Below are positions 42,084-50,912 of a stretch of DNA of 64,000 bases, in pieces (the first letter of the stretch is position 1; each line of letters starts with the position of its first letter). Below the pieces are notes generated by a model that worked only from the letters and a program-made list of their open reading frames with translations, had not been told where the DNA came from and searched no databases. Source of the stretch: JBOHRE01 sp050732635 (GTDB taxonomy: Bacteria > Gemmatimonadota > Gemmatimonadetes > Longimicrobiales > RSA9); assembly GCA_050732635.1 (NCBI GenBank), contig JBOHRE010000004.1:1-64000 (forward strand), written 5' to 3'. Made by a program: the position numbers and the translations under genes.

Positions 42084-42635
42084 CTACTGCTTGGCGTTCA
42101 GTTCTGTGTCCGGCGTCCGCTTGGTCGCCACTGTCACGATGTCGTAGTGCAGGAAAACGATCCCGCTCTTCTGGTACACGCGCTGCCCGGTCAGAGCCAG
42201 GCTGTGGCGGCCAGCGGGGGAAGGCAGCAATGGGCGTCCGCCGCCCAAGACGACGGGAATCACTGCCGGTTCGACCGTATCCACGCAGCCGAGCTCGAGG
42301 AGGCTGCGGAACAACTCTCCGCCGCCAAACAGCCAGATGTCTTTGCCCGGCTGGTTGCGAAGCTCATCGATCCGCTCCTTCACGCGATCCGCGATGATCG
42401 TGACGCCAGGGTGATCGTCCTGTCGAAGCGAGCGCGAGAAGACGAACACTTTCATCCCCGGGAATCCGTCCGAGACGACTTCGAACGTACGACGCCCCAT
42501 CAGCAGCGTATCGAACTCATCGAAGAGCGCCTTGAAGTCGATCTCGGGATCCATCACGATCCAATCGTATTCGTCGTTCGGTCCTGCGATGTAGCCGTCG
42601 AGACTACACGCTACCTGATACCGAATCCTGCGCAT
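42084..42635 (-). CDS. dihydrofolate reductase/RibD C-terminal family protein
   Basis: A 183-residue DHFR-fold protein of the RibD C-terminal domain type: VACSLDGYIAGPNDEYDWI at the start, then LLMGRRTFEV and IWLFGGGELFRSLLELGCVDTVEPAVIPVVLGGGRPLL. It should bind NADPH; the substrate is unknown, as with most stand-alone members. The ATG at 42635 begins at the conserved core. It is followed by the DinB remnant. Confidence 0.88.
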   Translation of the reverse strand: MRRIRYQVACSLDGYIAGPNDEYDWIVMDPEIDFKALFDEFDTLLMGRRTFEVVSDGFPGMKVFVFSRSLRQDDHPGVTIIADRVKERIDELRNQPGKDIWLFGGGELFRSLLELGCVDTVEPAVIPVVLGGGRPLLPSPAGRHSLALTGQRVYQKSGIVFLHYDIVTVATKRTPDTELNAKQ

Positions 42636-42695
42636 GATCGGCTCCTGCCCAGAAGAGTGTCTCACGAGCGTGGTCTACCGCCTCTCGCTCGAGGC

Positions 42696-43301
42696 TCATC
42701 CCCGCGCGGCCCGAAATCTAGGAGTGAAACGCCCGGTTCGCCTCATGTACTCGGCGTAGCTGGAGCCGAACCTCGCCAGCAGGTGCGCCTCCTCTCGCCT
42801 CGCCAGCTGCGGTAGCACGGCGACCACACCCAGTACCACCAAGGCCATGAACCCATTCGCGGCGACAGCACTGAGGGCAGCCAGCAGCACGACGGCTCCG
42901 GCATAGAGCGGATGGCGAATCCAGCGGTACGGACCCCAGGTCACGAGCTGATGCTCTTGCTTCGTCAGGATCGTTTCGCTGACGTTCGAGCCAAGGCTGC
43001 GGAACACCCAGAGCGTGAAGGGAATCGTCCCGGCTGCCACCGCGACTGCACTCCAACGGACGGAGCTGGGCAGGGAGACCTGAGCCCACGACAGCGACCG
43101 CGGATACACGATGTAGAGCATCAGGATCGTGAAGAGTGGCAGTGCGAAGAGGAGACGCAACAGGATCAAAGAAGTGCCTTCGGCTCGCCTGGGAATGGGC
43201 GCGGCCACCTTGCGCGCGTGCGCTCGATGATAGCCCGAGATGAAGACCGTGATCCCGAGGATCAAGGCAAAGGCAACGCGAAAGCCCGATTCCGCCTCCA
43301 A
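42696..43301 (-). CDS. isoprenylcysteine carboxyl methyltransferase-like membrane protein
   Basis: A 201-residue ICMT-like membrane methyltransferase with five hydrophobic segments and the signature RWIRHPLYAGAVVLLAA followed by REEAHLLARFGSSYAEYMRRTGRFTPR. The TTG at 43301 is chosen as start because AGGGGG lies 6 bases upstream and the first helix follows; the open frame extends much further. Probably uses S-adenosylmethionine to methylate a small lipophilic substrate. A second, shorter relative is at 48.6 kb. Confidence 0.8.
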   Translation of the reverse strand: MEAESGFRVAFALILGITVFISGYHRAHARKVAAPIPRRAEGTSLILLRLLFALPLFTILMLYIVYPRSLSWAQVSLPSSVRWSAVAVAAGTIPFTLWVFRSLGSNVSETILTKQEHQLVTWGPYRWIRHPLYAGAVVLLAALSAVAANGFMALVVLGVVAVLPQLARREEAHLLARFGSSYAEYMRRTGRFTPRFRAARG

Positions 43302-43413
43302 TTCAGGCCCCCTTACAGCCCCTTCGATCCGCTGCGGTCCACGGACGAGCGCCCCTCGATGAGCACGTCGTTGCGTTGGCGGCGCGAGATGAGGCCGGCT
43401 CGAGCGGCGTCGT

Positions 43414-44208
43414 TCATTCGCCCGCGGCCTTCGAAAACACGTGCAGCATTTCCTCTTCCGATGGAGGTTGCAGCACAGAGCGGGCTGCAAATTCCTGCGC
43501 CTGTGGGTAATCCGTATCCCGAATCCGCTCGGCTGCCGTCCTCTGATCGTACGCGGTATGTCGAAGCTGCAGGTCGGGGCCGAGCAGGAGCCAAGCGGCG
43601 CCCGGCTCGCCAAATGGCATGCCCACACTGCCCGCGTTCACGACTCGGACCCTGCCGATCACGCGGTCGAATTGCATATGCGTATGACCGCAGACGACGA
43701 GGTGCACGTCGAGTTCGTCGAACACCCGCAGGAGACGCTTTTCAGGTGTCAGCCGTGTGAAGATCTCGGTGTCGCTGCGTGGCGTGGCATGACAGAACAG
43801 CACCTCACCCAGACCGCCGATCTCGAAACGGAGGGTCGTCGGCCAGTGAGCGAGTCGCCGCTTCTCTTCAGCGTCGAGCTGTCCGGCCACCCAGCGCACG
43901 GCTTCCTGGGCCGGTTCCGGCAGGCCTCCCATGCTTCCGCCCGCAAGGCAGTCGAGGACCGCTGACTCGCCGTTACCATGGATGAACAGCGTGGGGATAT
44001 CGAGGTTTCGCAGGTACAGCAGGGTCTCACGAGGCATCGGCCCTGGCAGCACGTCGCCGCCAACCAGTATCTGGTCCACTCCCAACCGACGAATCTCCGG
44101 CACAACGGCCTCGAGAGCGGGCAGATTTCCATGGATGTCGTAGAGCGCTGCGACCCGCATGAAACGGTGTTTGCTAACACCAAGGCCCTCGTCTGCCGGA
44201 GCGTTCAT
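43414..44208 (-). CDS. calcineurin-like metallophosphoesterase
   Basis: A 264-residue metallophosphoesterase of the YfcE-like type with all five motifs: ALYDIHGN, VGGDVLPG, HGNGESAV, FCHATPRS and VCGHTHMQF, followed by VNAGSVGMPFG. It uses two metals to hydrolyse phosphodiesters or monoesters. The ATG at 44208 sits 2 bases after the stop of the VOC gene with GAGGAG 8 bases upstream; an alternative ATG at 44160 is directly before the core. Confidence 0.9.
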   Translation of the reverse strand: MNAPADEGLGVSKHRFMRVAALYDIHGNLPALEAVVPEIRRLGVDQILVGGDVLPGPMPRETLLYLRNLDIPTLFIHGNGESAVLDCLAGGSMGGLPEPAQEAVRWVAGQLDAEEKRRLAHWPTTLRFEIGGLGEVLFCHATPRSDTEIFTRLTPEKRLLRVFDELDVHLVVCGHTHMQFDRVIGRVRVVNAGSVGMPFGEPGAAWLLLGPDLQLRHTAYDQRTAAERIRDTDYPQAQEFAARSVLQPPSEEEMLHVFSKAAGE

Positions 44209-44209
44209 T

Positions 44210-44716
44210 TCATGATCTCCTCACCCTGCCCGATCTCGAGCACGGCTCCGGTCGCTCGAGATCCCGGACCAGCGGTCTTCTCGCTCCCTTTGCCGTGGTC
44301 TCTTCGACCCGCGTGGCAATCGTCCAGACGTGTCCGGCTGGATCCATGATCCACGCGACGCGGTCCCCCCAGAACTGGTTCTCGGCCGGAATCAAGACCT
44401 GAGCGCCCAGCGCGACCGCCCGCTCTACCGTGCGATCCACATCTTCGACGTAGACAAAAATGACCACCGGTGAGCTTCCGTCCGGGATCGGCGCTCGACT
44501 CGTCAACGTCGGCCACTCGGCCTCGATCATGATCATGGCGGGACCGATCGTCATCAACGCATGCGCGACCGTGCCGTCCGGACCTGGCCTCCGGCCGAGC
44601 TCGACGGCGCCGAAGGTGCTGGCGCAGAAGTCGATCGCACCGGCGGGATCCCGACAGAACAGTCTGGGGATGACGACCGACGAGTTGTCGGGAATGCCCT
44701 TCACCTTGGCTGTCAC
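44210..44716 (-). CDS. VOC family protein
   Basis: A 168-residue glyoxalase-fold protein: SSVVIPRLFCRDPAGAIDFCASTFGA, then AHALMTIGPAMIMIEAEWP, FVYVEDVDRTVERAVALGAQVLIPAENQFWGDRVAWIMDPAGHVWTIATRVEE. The GTG start at 44716 follows GGAGGAGG; an in-frame ATG at 44773 overlaps the ABM gene stop (TGATG). It follows the ABM gene and precedes the metallophosphoesterase by 1 base. Substrate unknown. Confidence 0.85.
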   Translation of the reverse strand: MTAKVKGIPDNSSVVIPRLFCRDPAGAIDFCASTFGAVELGRRPGPDGTVAHALMTIGPAMIMIEAEWPTLTSRAPIPDGSSPVVIFVYVEDVDRTVERAVALGAQVLIPAENQFWGDRVAWIMDPAGHVWTIATRVEETTAKGARRPLVRDLERPEPCSRSGRVRRS

Positions 44717-44772
44717 ATCCTCCTCCGAATCTCGCCGAATGGGCGCGGCCCGGCGCTGAGAACCGGGTCGCA

Positions 44773-45060
44773 TCAGCGGCCCTGCTGCACAACCTCCAGC
44801 ACGGACAGGTCGGGCTCAGCGCCTGCTGCACGGAAAATCTGTACACCCTTCGGTGTGGCCCCTGAGGCTCTCATCGCCTCCAGCGCAACCCGGCTGCTCC
44901 AAACCGTAATGATGTGCCATGACGTGGCCTCGCGGGCGTCTCGTGCGAGAAACGTCTCCACGATTCCTGTCGGGATATCGGCCGAGGCATCGCGATAGGC
45001 CTGCTCTAAATCAGCCACCCGATCTTCCCGAACCTCTGCCTTCAGCACTGTGATCACCAT
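44773..45060 (-). CDS. antibiotic biosynthesis monooxygenase (ABM)-like protein
   Basis: A 95-residue ABM-fold protein: MVITVLKAEVREDRVADLEQAYRDA, then IVETFLARDAREATSWHIITVWSSRVALEAMRASG. There are no cofactor motifs, as is normal for this family. The stop overlaps a possible VOC start as TGATG. The role is unknown. Confidence 0.8.
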   Translation of the reverse strand: MVITVLKAEVREDRVADLEQAYRDASADIPTGIVETFLARDAREATSWHIITVWSSRVALEAMRASGATPKGVQIFRAAGAEPDLSVLEVVQQGR

Positions 45061-45108
45061 CTTTGTGCCTCCAAGTGCTCCGTCGGACCCCGACGAACGA
45101 ACTGCGAC

Positions 45109-45207
45109 TCAGTTGCCACACCAAAGGGCGCGCAAACGCCGGACGGGGCCGATCAGCCACGCAGAGAAGAAGATCAGACCGATGGCCGCATGTGCGTGGC
45201 TTTCCAT
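45109..45207 (-). CDS. possible 32-residue membrane peptide
   Basis: In the 192-base gap between the ABM gene and the methyltransferase there is a frame MESHAHAAIGLIFFSAWLI followed by a basic tail. It would be one membrane helix. GGGAG lies only 3 to 4 bases before the ATG. It may equally be a fragment; the rest of the gap shows nothing. Confidence 0.3.
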   Translation of the reverse strand: MESHAHAAIGLIFFSAWLIGPVRRLRALWCGN

Positions 45208-45252
45208 CGACTCCCGTCCGCGATCCTTGGCTACGGTACGGGGTTGCAGGCC

Positions 45253-46107
45253 CTATTCTGCGACCGCTGCGACGGCGTAGAGAACTGCTGGCGTCCACAC
45301 CAACGCCTCGATCGGAATCTCACGAAGCTGCTCGCGCACTCTCGCAGCGCATTCTTCGCGGGCGTCGGGAGCGAGACTGGCCAACCGCCTCCGGGCTACC
45401 CCGCAACCCTGCTGCAGCAGCACCAGCGATTCATGGTCCCACCGCTGCTCGAACCGCTCTGTCCAGATCCGGATCGAATTGAATCCCACACCTTCGAGCA
45501 GGCGCGACACCTTCTCCGGGGTGTCGACCAGCTCGTGCTGGCGAACGCTCGGGTGGCGAGGATCCGGATCGGCGCCACAGCGATCCAATTCTTCCGTCCA
45601 GATATCTGCACCGGGTAGACCAGGGTCATGCGACCACGTCGTCAGCCCCACCGATCCACTGCCCTGAAGGATCCGTCGTACCTCGGCGAGCGCACGCGCT
45701 GGATCCGGGCAATGGAACAGGACGAACATGAGCACTGCCACATCGAATGCCCGTGATCGAATCGCGAGCTGTTGCGCATCCATGACCGCAAGAGACGAGT
45801 GCCGCCCTTGGGCGATGCGTAGCATCCCCTCCGCGTAGTCGACGCCACAGATCTGCGCCTTGGGTGCCTTGGCCTGCAGGTGTGGGAGAACAGCACCGAC
45901 TCCGGTTCCGAGATCAATGACCCGGCGACACTCGTCGAGCGGAAGCGCAGCGAGTAGCGGCAAACCCATCGGCAGAATGACCGGCCCCCAAAGCCGGGCA
46001 TATTCCTCCGCCGTGGAGGAATAGTCCTCTGCGAGGCGCTGCGAGACCGCTCTGGCCACGGGCACAGATGATTCCAGATACGAGGTGAGGTCAGGCCCCG
46101 CTCGCAT
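45253..46107 (-). CDS. class I SAM-dependent methyltransferase
   Basis: A 284-residue methyltransferase. SAM-binding motif VIDLGTGVGAVLPHL, then VDYAEGMLRIAQ, VMDAQQLAI, FDVAVLMFVLFHCPDPARALAEVRRIL and the late SRLLEGVGFNSIRIWTERF. The ATG at 46107 is chosen because the upstream frame lacks family features. Substrate unknown; the layout resembles UbiE/COQ5-like small-molecule methyltransferases. Confidence 0.85.
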   Translation of the reverse strand: MRAGPDLTSYLESSVPVARAVSQRLAEDYSSTAEEYARLWGPVILPMGLPLLAALPLDECRRVIDLGTGVGAVLPHLQAKAPKAQICGVDYAEGMLRIAQGRHSSLAVMDAQQLAIRSRAFDVAVLMFVLFHCPDPARALAEVRRILQGSGSVGLTTWSHDPGLPGADIWTEELDRCGADPDPRHPSVRQHELVDTPEKVSRLLEGVGFNSIRIWTERFEQRWDHESLVLLQQGCGVARRRLASLAPDAREECAARVREQLREIPIEALVWTPAVLYAVAAVAE

Positions 46108-46186
46108 TGGGGGCTTTGCGGTCCTGCTACACCCGCTGGCAAACGAGTGATCTCCGCCAGACTTCCGGCTGGGGGTCAACGTCGCC

Positions 46187-46627
46187 CTAGCCGGCGGATG
46201 TCGCGCCCCAATCCTCGGGGGCGAGGTCTGCGATGTGTTGCGAAAACGTCCACCGGTGCCCCTCCGGGTCCTCTGCCGTGTACTGCCTCTCACCAAAGGG
46301 CATGTTCGTGGGTGGACTGACGATCTCTGCGCCCAACCGTGTCGCACGCTCATGGTGCGTGTCCACGTTCTCCACGTGAACGACCACGTACTGAGTCACG
46401 TGACCGCGATCGGGCGGGCGAAACGGTCCGCCCTTTCGCCCTAGCATCAGCGCGCCCTCCGCCACAGCCAGTTGCGCATGGCTAACCCGGCCCTCGCGGT
46501 CCGCAGCGCGCAGCCGCTCCTTGAAGCCGAAGGCGGCACAAAGCCAACTGACGGCGCGAGCCACGTCGTCGTAGACCAGTACCGGTACGACTGTCGCTGT
46601 GGGAGCTGATCGATTGGTGGTCGCCAT
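46187..46627 (-). CDS. VOC family protein (bleomycin-resistance-like)
   Basis: A 146-residue VOC protein: TVVPVLVYDDVARAVSWLCAAFGFKERLRAADREGRVSHAQLAVAEGALMLG, later VVHVENVDTHHERATRLGAEIVSPPTNMPFGERQYTAEDPEGHRWTFSQHI. The C-terminal EDPEGHRW motif and length match the glyoxalase/bleomycin-resistance/PhnB group. Substrate unknown. Confidence 0.87.
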   Translation of the reverse strand: MATTNRSAPTATVVPVLVYDDVARAVSWLCAAFGFKERLRAADREGRVSHAQLAVAEGALMLGRKGGPFRPPDRGHVTQYVVVHVENVDTHHERATRLGAEIVSPPTNMPFGERQYTAEDPEGHRWTFSQHIADLAPEDWGATSAG

Positions 46628-46696
46628 GGTTCCTCCGCTATTCGGACGATCGTGGATTCGACCTGAGCGAGGCGAGCAGTCGAACCGTGGTCGTGC

Positions 46697-47299
46697 TCAT
46701 TCGTGAACACCCAACCGCGCAAACAGCCCGGGGTAGTCCAGTACCAGCCCATATCCGTCCACCGTCAGATCCGCAGCGAAATCACTCCCCACGCTCTCGA
46801 ACCGGAAAGATCTGCTGCCGATGCAGGTGTACGCCTGCACTGCCTTCTCGATACTCGACTCGAACGCATTGATGTAGACGACCTCGATCAGCTGGCGCTC
46901 TCCCTCTGCCAACTGTAGGCGGCGAATGGGAAGGGAATTGGTGAATGGAGTCGGCCATATGTCGACATCGATGCACCCCTGAAGCAAGCCCAGCTCCTCA
47001 TCCTTCTCATTGCGCCAGGTGCCGCCCCTCTGCTTCAGGTCCAGGCGCCGCTCCACCGTCCGGCCACGGGCGACAGCGAGCTCCACCTGTGTGGTGCACC
47101 AGCGCTCATCCCACTGCACCTCGTACTCGATCCGAAACGCGCCCAGGTCGGGCTCATGACCGATGATGCTGCCATGAGCGGACATCGGCTGCAACGCCAG
47201 GTACTCGAGCCCGGCGCTGTCCGGACGCTCCATCCACAGCGACTGCCACATCACCGCCTGTGGCTGAATCTGCTCGAACGACGCCGACCGTCCGCTCAC
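46697..47299 (-). CDS. putative glycolipid-binding family protein
   Basis: A 200-residue protein of the putative glycolipid-binding family (PF06475 type): VEYEVQW-like strand FRIEYEVQWDERWCTTQVEL, RRLDLKQRGGTWRN, LQGCIDVDIWPTPFTNSLPIRRLQL, YTCIGSRSFRFES and DGYGLVLDYPGLFARLG. The GTG start overlaps the stop of the upstream PhnB-like gene (TGGTGA), giving strong translational coupling. Function unknown. Confidence 0.8.
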   Translation of the reverse strand: MSGRSASFEQIQPQAVMWQSLWMERPDSAGLEYLALQPMSAHGSIIGHEPDLGAFRIEYEVQWDERWCTTQVELAVARGRTVERRLDLKQRGGTWRNEKDEELGLLQGCIDVDIWPTPFTNSLPIRRLQLAEGERQLIEVVYINAFESSIEKAVQAYTCIGSRSFRFESVGSDFAADLTVDGYGLVLDYPGLFARLGVHE

Positions 47300-47808
47300 C
47301 AAGCCCCGGCGAAGTCCTCGGCCCACGTGGCTTTCTCGGCCATGTCGATCTTCTTCATCTGCAGCATAGCGTCCATCGCTCGCTCGGCCCCGGGCGACTC
47401 CGGGTCCTCGAGCATCTCCTCCATGCCGTGCGGCACGACCTGCCAGGACACGCCATACCGGTCCTTCAGCCAACCGCACTGTTGGGCTCTCGGATCACCG
47501 CCCGCAGTCAGCTTCTCCCAGTAGTAGTCGATCTCGTCCTGCGTCGCACAGTTCACCTGAAGCGAAATCGCCTCATTGAACGTGAACAGCGGTCCTCCGT
47601 TCAGGGCGGTGAAGGACTGTCCATCGAGTTCGAAGGCGACCGTCATCACGGATCCGGCCGGCCTCTGGTGAACGTCGAATCCGGCCTTTCCATACCGCGT
47701 GATCGCCACGATCCGGGAGTTCTCGAAGATCCCGACGTAGAACCGCGCGGCCTCCTCGGCCTGGTCGTCAAACCACAAGCACGGGCTGATCCTCTGGGTC
47801 GTTATCAT
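47296..47808 (-). CDS. PhnB-like VOC family protein
   Basis: A 170-residue protein of the PhnB/3-demethylubiquinone-9 methyltransferase-like VOC group: ISPCLWFDDQAEEAARFYVGIFENSRI, FELDGQSFTALNGGPLFTFNEAISLQVNCATQDEIDYYWEKLTAGGDPRAQQCGWLKDRYGVSWQVVP, and a C-terminal MDAMLQMKKIDMA helix. This pattern is common in stress-type operons. It is coupled to the glycolipid-binding family gene. Confidence 0.9.
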   Translation of the reverse strand: MITTQRISPCLWFDDQAEEAARFYVGIFENSRIVAITRYGKAGFDVHQRPAGSVMTVAFELDGQSFTALNGGPLFTFNEAISLQVNCATQDEIDYYWEKLTAGGDPRAQQCGWLKDRYGVSWQVVPHGMEEMLEDPESPGAERAMDAMLQMKKIDMAEKATWAEDFAGAW

Positions 47809-47877
47809 GGTTCTCTCGGTTCCTGAGACGAGCGGCTAGGCTGTCGGGCCTGTATCACCTGGGCCCATAAAACGGCG

Positions 47878-48486
47878 CTATCCGCCGCCAACCTCGAATC
47901 TTTGCATGAAGTAGTAGTGGTTCTCGCCCTCGTCGTCGGCTTCACCGAGCACGACCAGGCCCGCCGCCTCGAGTATGTGCCGGTACCGATCGGAACCCAG
48001 CGACAGGGACGTTCGCCCGGTCAAGCTGTCTGGCCACTCGGACGCCTGCCCTGGAGCGGTGAACAGAAATCTGCCCCCACGCTTCAGGGCCCGCGCGACC
48101 TTGTGAATCAGATTCGTTTGAGCATCGGGTGTCAGCAGAAACATCAAGCCCCACGCAACGACTGCGTCGAACGCACGACCGAAGAACCGCGATTCCTCGA
48201 CGGCGGCACACTCGGCAAGCGCATCCGGGAAGCTCGTTCGGAACGCAGCAATCATACTCGGCGAGGAATCGACGCCGTAGACGGTGAAGCCTGCATCGAC
48301 CAGGACTCGTGAGATCGGCACGCCATGGCCGCATCCCAAATCGAGAACGGCGCCACCATGCGGCAGAGCTTGGGCCCAGTCGCGCACGGTTGCGGCACCT
48401 ACGCTCGACCTCGTCCGCAGAGCGATGAATTCGCTCGAAACGGCCTCGTAGCCATTGGAGCGGTCTGCCGGAACGGTGCTGATCAT
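47878..48486 (-). CDS. class I SAM-dependent methyltransferase
   Basis: A 202-residue methyltransferase: NGYEAVSSEFIALRTRS, the SAM motif VLDLGCGHGVPISRVL, VDSSPSMIAAF, FDAVVAWGLMFLLTPDAQTNLIHKVARALKRGGRFLFTAPG and the late GENHYYFMQRF. It starts at the ATG 48486 that precedes the conserved start. Proteins of this type are scattered as single genes in soil bacteria; the acceptor is unknown. Confidence 0.87.
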   Translation of the reverse strand: MISTVPADRSNGYEAVSSEFIALRTRSSVGAATVRDWAQALPHGGAVLDLGCGHGVPISRVLVDAGFTVYGVDSSPSMIAAFRTSFPDALAECAAVEESRFFGRAFDAVVAWGLMFLLTPDAQTNLIHKVARALKRGGRFLFTAPGQASEWPDSLTGRTSLSLGSDRYRHILEAAGLVVLGEADDEGENHYYFMQRFEVGGG

Positions 48487-48585
48487 CGCTTCGCGTAAAC
48501 CCAAGGGCGATCCTACGAGAAATAAGCAACCGACGACGGCTGGCGGCACGGAAGTGGGCCCGCCTAAACTGCCTGGATTCCGGTC

Positions 48586-49062
48586 TCACCGCCTTGGAAG
48601 CCACCGCCCCACACGAGTGCGGTACTCCTCGTATTCTGCTCCAAACGTACGTGAGAGAGTACGTTCCTCGTACAGCCTCACGAACAGCACCGTGGCCAAT
48701 GCGAACAATGCGGTATACGCCAGCAATGCAGCGGACTCGTAGAACAGCGTGGCACCCAACAGAGCGAGTCCGGCACCTATATACATCGGGTTGCGTACGA
48801 AGCGGTACGGTCCGTACACGACGAGACGACGGGGCGGATCGAACGGCGCCGGAGTCCCGTGCCCCACGAGCGCGAACGTCACGACGCACCAAACGGCCAA
48901 TGCGGCACCCAGCAGGGTGATCGTTGCCCCGGCTAGCTGTCCGACGCCCAGTCCGGTCGGCCGACTCACGCCCGACCATTCGAGGACTCGGGCCGGCAGA
49001 ACGATCAGCAGGAGGCCAACGAAAAGCGAGGCGTAGGTAAGCGCCCGAATCAGCGGGAACAT
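48586..49062 (-). CDS. isoprenylcysteine methyltransferase-like membrane protein
   Basis: A 158-residue membrane protein with four hydrophobic segments and the ICMT-like signature GPYRFVRNPMYIGAGLALLGA followed by YEERTLSRTFGAEYEEYRTRVGRWLPR. It probably methylates a hydrophobic substrate. Not closely similar to the ICMT-like protein at 42.7 kb outside the signature. No operon partner is obvious, with 99 bases downstream and 135 bases upstream that hold no gene. Confidence 0.83.
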   Translation of the reverse strand: MFPLIRALTYASLFVGLLLIVLPARVLEWSGVSRPTGLGVGQLAGATITLLGAALAVWCVVTFALVGHGTPAPFDPPRRLVVYGPYRFVRNPMYIGAGLALLGATLFYESAALLAYTALFALATVLFVRLYEERTLSRTFGAEYEEYRTRVGRWLPRR

Positions 49063-49197
49063 GGTTCACCTAGCAATGAAAAGCCACCGTGCGTGAGGCG
49101 CGCAGCGCAGACGCGCTGGACCGATTGTCATACGACCGTTCTGGCGCTCTCGGCACGGCCGATCAACTCGGATCTGCTGTTGAGCTCGACGCTGTTC

Positions 49198-50031
49198 TCA
49201 TGCCTTCCGCGCGATCACGAGCAGATGGCCACTCGCGCCGAGAAGCGGTTCCTCGGCTTCGATCTGACGTAGATAGTCGAGCAGCTGCGCGCGGCTTGCT
49301 GCGTCGGCCCAATACCGATCGAAATGACCGAGGATCCAAAACGGCCCCTCAACTGCCAGAAGCGCTTCCACCGCGAGTCCGGCGGCCTCGACCTCAGTGC
49401 GCAGCTCGCGTGGATGGTGGAAGAACGCGGTCGTGAAATAGTCGACGCGGTCCGTGGGGTTACGGTGCTGGCCCTCCTGGAGGTCCCGGTCCACGATGCT
49501 CACGAACGCCGGGTCGCTCATGAGATTCCGCGAATAGCCATCCAGCAACGAGGCAAATCGCGAGATCGCTGCAGCGATCATCACGCCTCTGGGCCGCAGC
49601 ACGCGGCGGACCTCGCCGAGCGCCGCAGCTCGGTCAGCGGCCTCGGTCAGGTGGTAGAGCGGCCCGAGCAGCAGCACAGCATCCGCGCATTCATCTGCTA
49701 CCTCCAAACGACGCGCGTCGCCCACGCGTGCGCCTCCGGCGAGGCCCTTGGCGACGAACGCGGCCGTTGCTTGCTCGACGTGGAGCGGAACCGGATCGAT
49801 CAGCTCGACCTCATATCCTCGTTCCAACAACCAGACCGCATGCACACCTGCCGCACCTCCTACGTCAAGGACTCGAGCCGACGGCGACGGTAGGAAGCGA
49901 GCCAGGATGTCCTGTGTTCGGACTCGCTCGAGGTGTCCCGGGCCAGCGCTGAGACGTTCTGACTCGGCCCAACGCGCGTAGTAGCGCCGGAGCTCATCGA
50001 GATCAGCCGATGCGTTCTCGCGCTCGCTCAT
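49198..50031 (-). CDS. class I SAM-dependent methyltransferase
   Basis: A 277-residue methyltransferase: RRYYARWAESERLS, VLDVGGAAGVHAVWLLERGYEVELIDPVPLHVEQA, GDARRLEVADECADAVLLLGPLYHLTEAADRAAALGEVRRVLRPRG, and a C-terminal YFTTAFFHHPRELRTEVEAAGL. The family is common but uncharacterised. It starts at an ATG with no strong ribosome-binding site. Confidence 0.88.
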   Translation of the reverse strand: MSERENASADLDELRRYYARWAESERLSAGPGHLERVRTQDILARFLPSPSARVLDVGGAAGVHAVWLLERGYEVELIDPVPLHVEQATAAFVAKGLAGGARVGDARRLEVADECADAVLLLGPLYHLTEAADRAAALGEVRRVLRPRGVMIAAAISRFASLLDGYSRNLMSDPAFVSIVDRDLQEGQHRNPTDRVDYFTTAFFHHPRELRTEVEAAGLAVEALLAVEGPFWILGHFDRYWADAASRAQLLDYLRQIEAEEPLLGASGHLLVIARKA

Positions 50032-50075
50032 GCGTTCCCGATTCTCTCACCGAACTCCGCCTCCGGGCGCCATCG

Positions 50076-50480
50076 CTAGTCGGGCTGAGCAAATACAAGC
50101 GCGTACCCGTTCGGGTCTCGGACTACGAACTCGGTTTGCCCGTAATCCTGATGCCCGAGCGGTTCCAGGATTGTCACATCTTCGAGCCGTGAGAGCCTTT
50201 CGAAGAGCTGATGGACGTCCTTCGTCTGCAAGTAGAGGTTCCATACACCGCCTTCACGTTTGTCATAGAGATCGGGCTTCCGGTAGCCATCGAGCTGCTG
50301 CAGGAAGATCGTCACCTCATCCCTGGTCAAGATGCAGAAGTCGTGCGGCGGTGATGCAGGAACTGCACGCGCGGCAAAGCCCAGCTTGGCAGAATACCAC
50401 TGCATGGTGGCGGCGATGTCGCCGACCAGAAACACTGGCACCGCCTCGTAAATTTTCGCCTCGACGTTGTCGTGCGCCAT
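50076..50480 (-). CDS. VOC family protein
   Basis: A 134-residue glyoxalase-fold protein: AVPVFLVGDIAATMQWYSAKLGFAARAVPASPPHDFCILTRDEVTIFLQQ, WNLYLQTKDVHQLFERL and EFVVRDPNGYALVFAQ. Substrate unknown. The ATG at 50480 follows an upstream stretch of 106 bases that contains a GC-rich stem-loop region and the GCCTAAC heptamer at the next gene's stop. Confidence 0.85.
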   Translation of the reverse strand: MAHDNVEAKIYEAVPVFLVGDIAATMQWYSAKLGFAARAVPASPPHDFCILTRDEVTIFLQQLDGYRKPDLYDKREGGVWNLYLQTKDVHQLFERLSRLEDVTILEPLGHQDYGQTEFVVRDPNGYALVFAQPD

Positions 50481-50586
50481 CACCCGCTCCGATTCGGGTA
50501 GCCCTCCCGACACGTATGAGCTCGAGCCACTCCACTCACTGAGCAATGCCAGACGCCGCGCAGCGCGAGCGCCGTAAGCCGTCGGG

Positions 50587-50808
50587 TTAGGCGCTGGCCC
50601 GCCGCCCAATGCGTCCACGTTTGGCAACGAATACCGTTAGCGCGACAAGGACGGCAAGGCCAAGCACCTCGCCAATCATCGAAGCGCCGCGTGCTATTTC
50701 GTAGCCCAACTCGACAACCGAAGCTCCAACCAGCACCCCGACTGCGTACAGCACCCACACTTGAGCAAGGCTCGCATCGGAATCCTCCAGAACTAAAGCG
50801 TACGGCAA
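50587..50808 (-). CDS. small two-helix membrane protein
   Basis: Up to 73 residues with two hydrophobic helices (WVLYAVGVLVGASVVELG and ASMIGEVLGLAVLVALTVFVA) and a basic C-terminus. The frame would start at a TTG at 50808 without a ribosome-binding site; an in-frame GTG in front of WVLY is another possibility, so the start is uncertain. The stop codon lies inside the heptamer GCCTAAC on the coding strand. Confidence 0.5.
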   Translation of the reverse strand: MPYALVLEDSDASLAQVWVLYAVGVLVGASVVELGYEIARGASMIGEVLGLAVLVALTVFVAKRGRIGRRASA

Positions 50809-50912
50809 TCAGCAGCCCGTCAGCGCCGCGCAGCGGTAACCGTCATGTCAGCCGAAGTGATCCGCCGCGGTGGCCTCGGCCACCTCTCTCGGCGTCGCGG
50901 AGCTGCCCGCGC

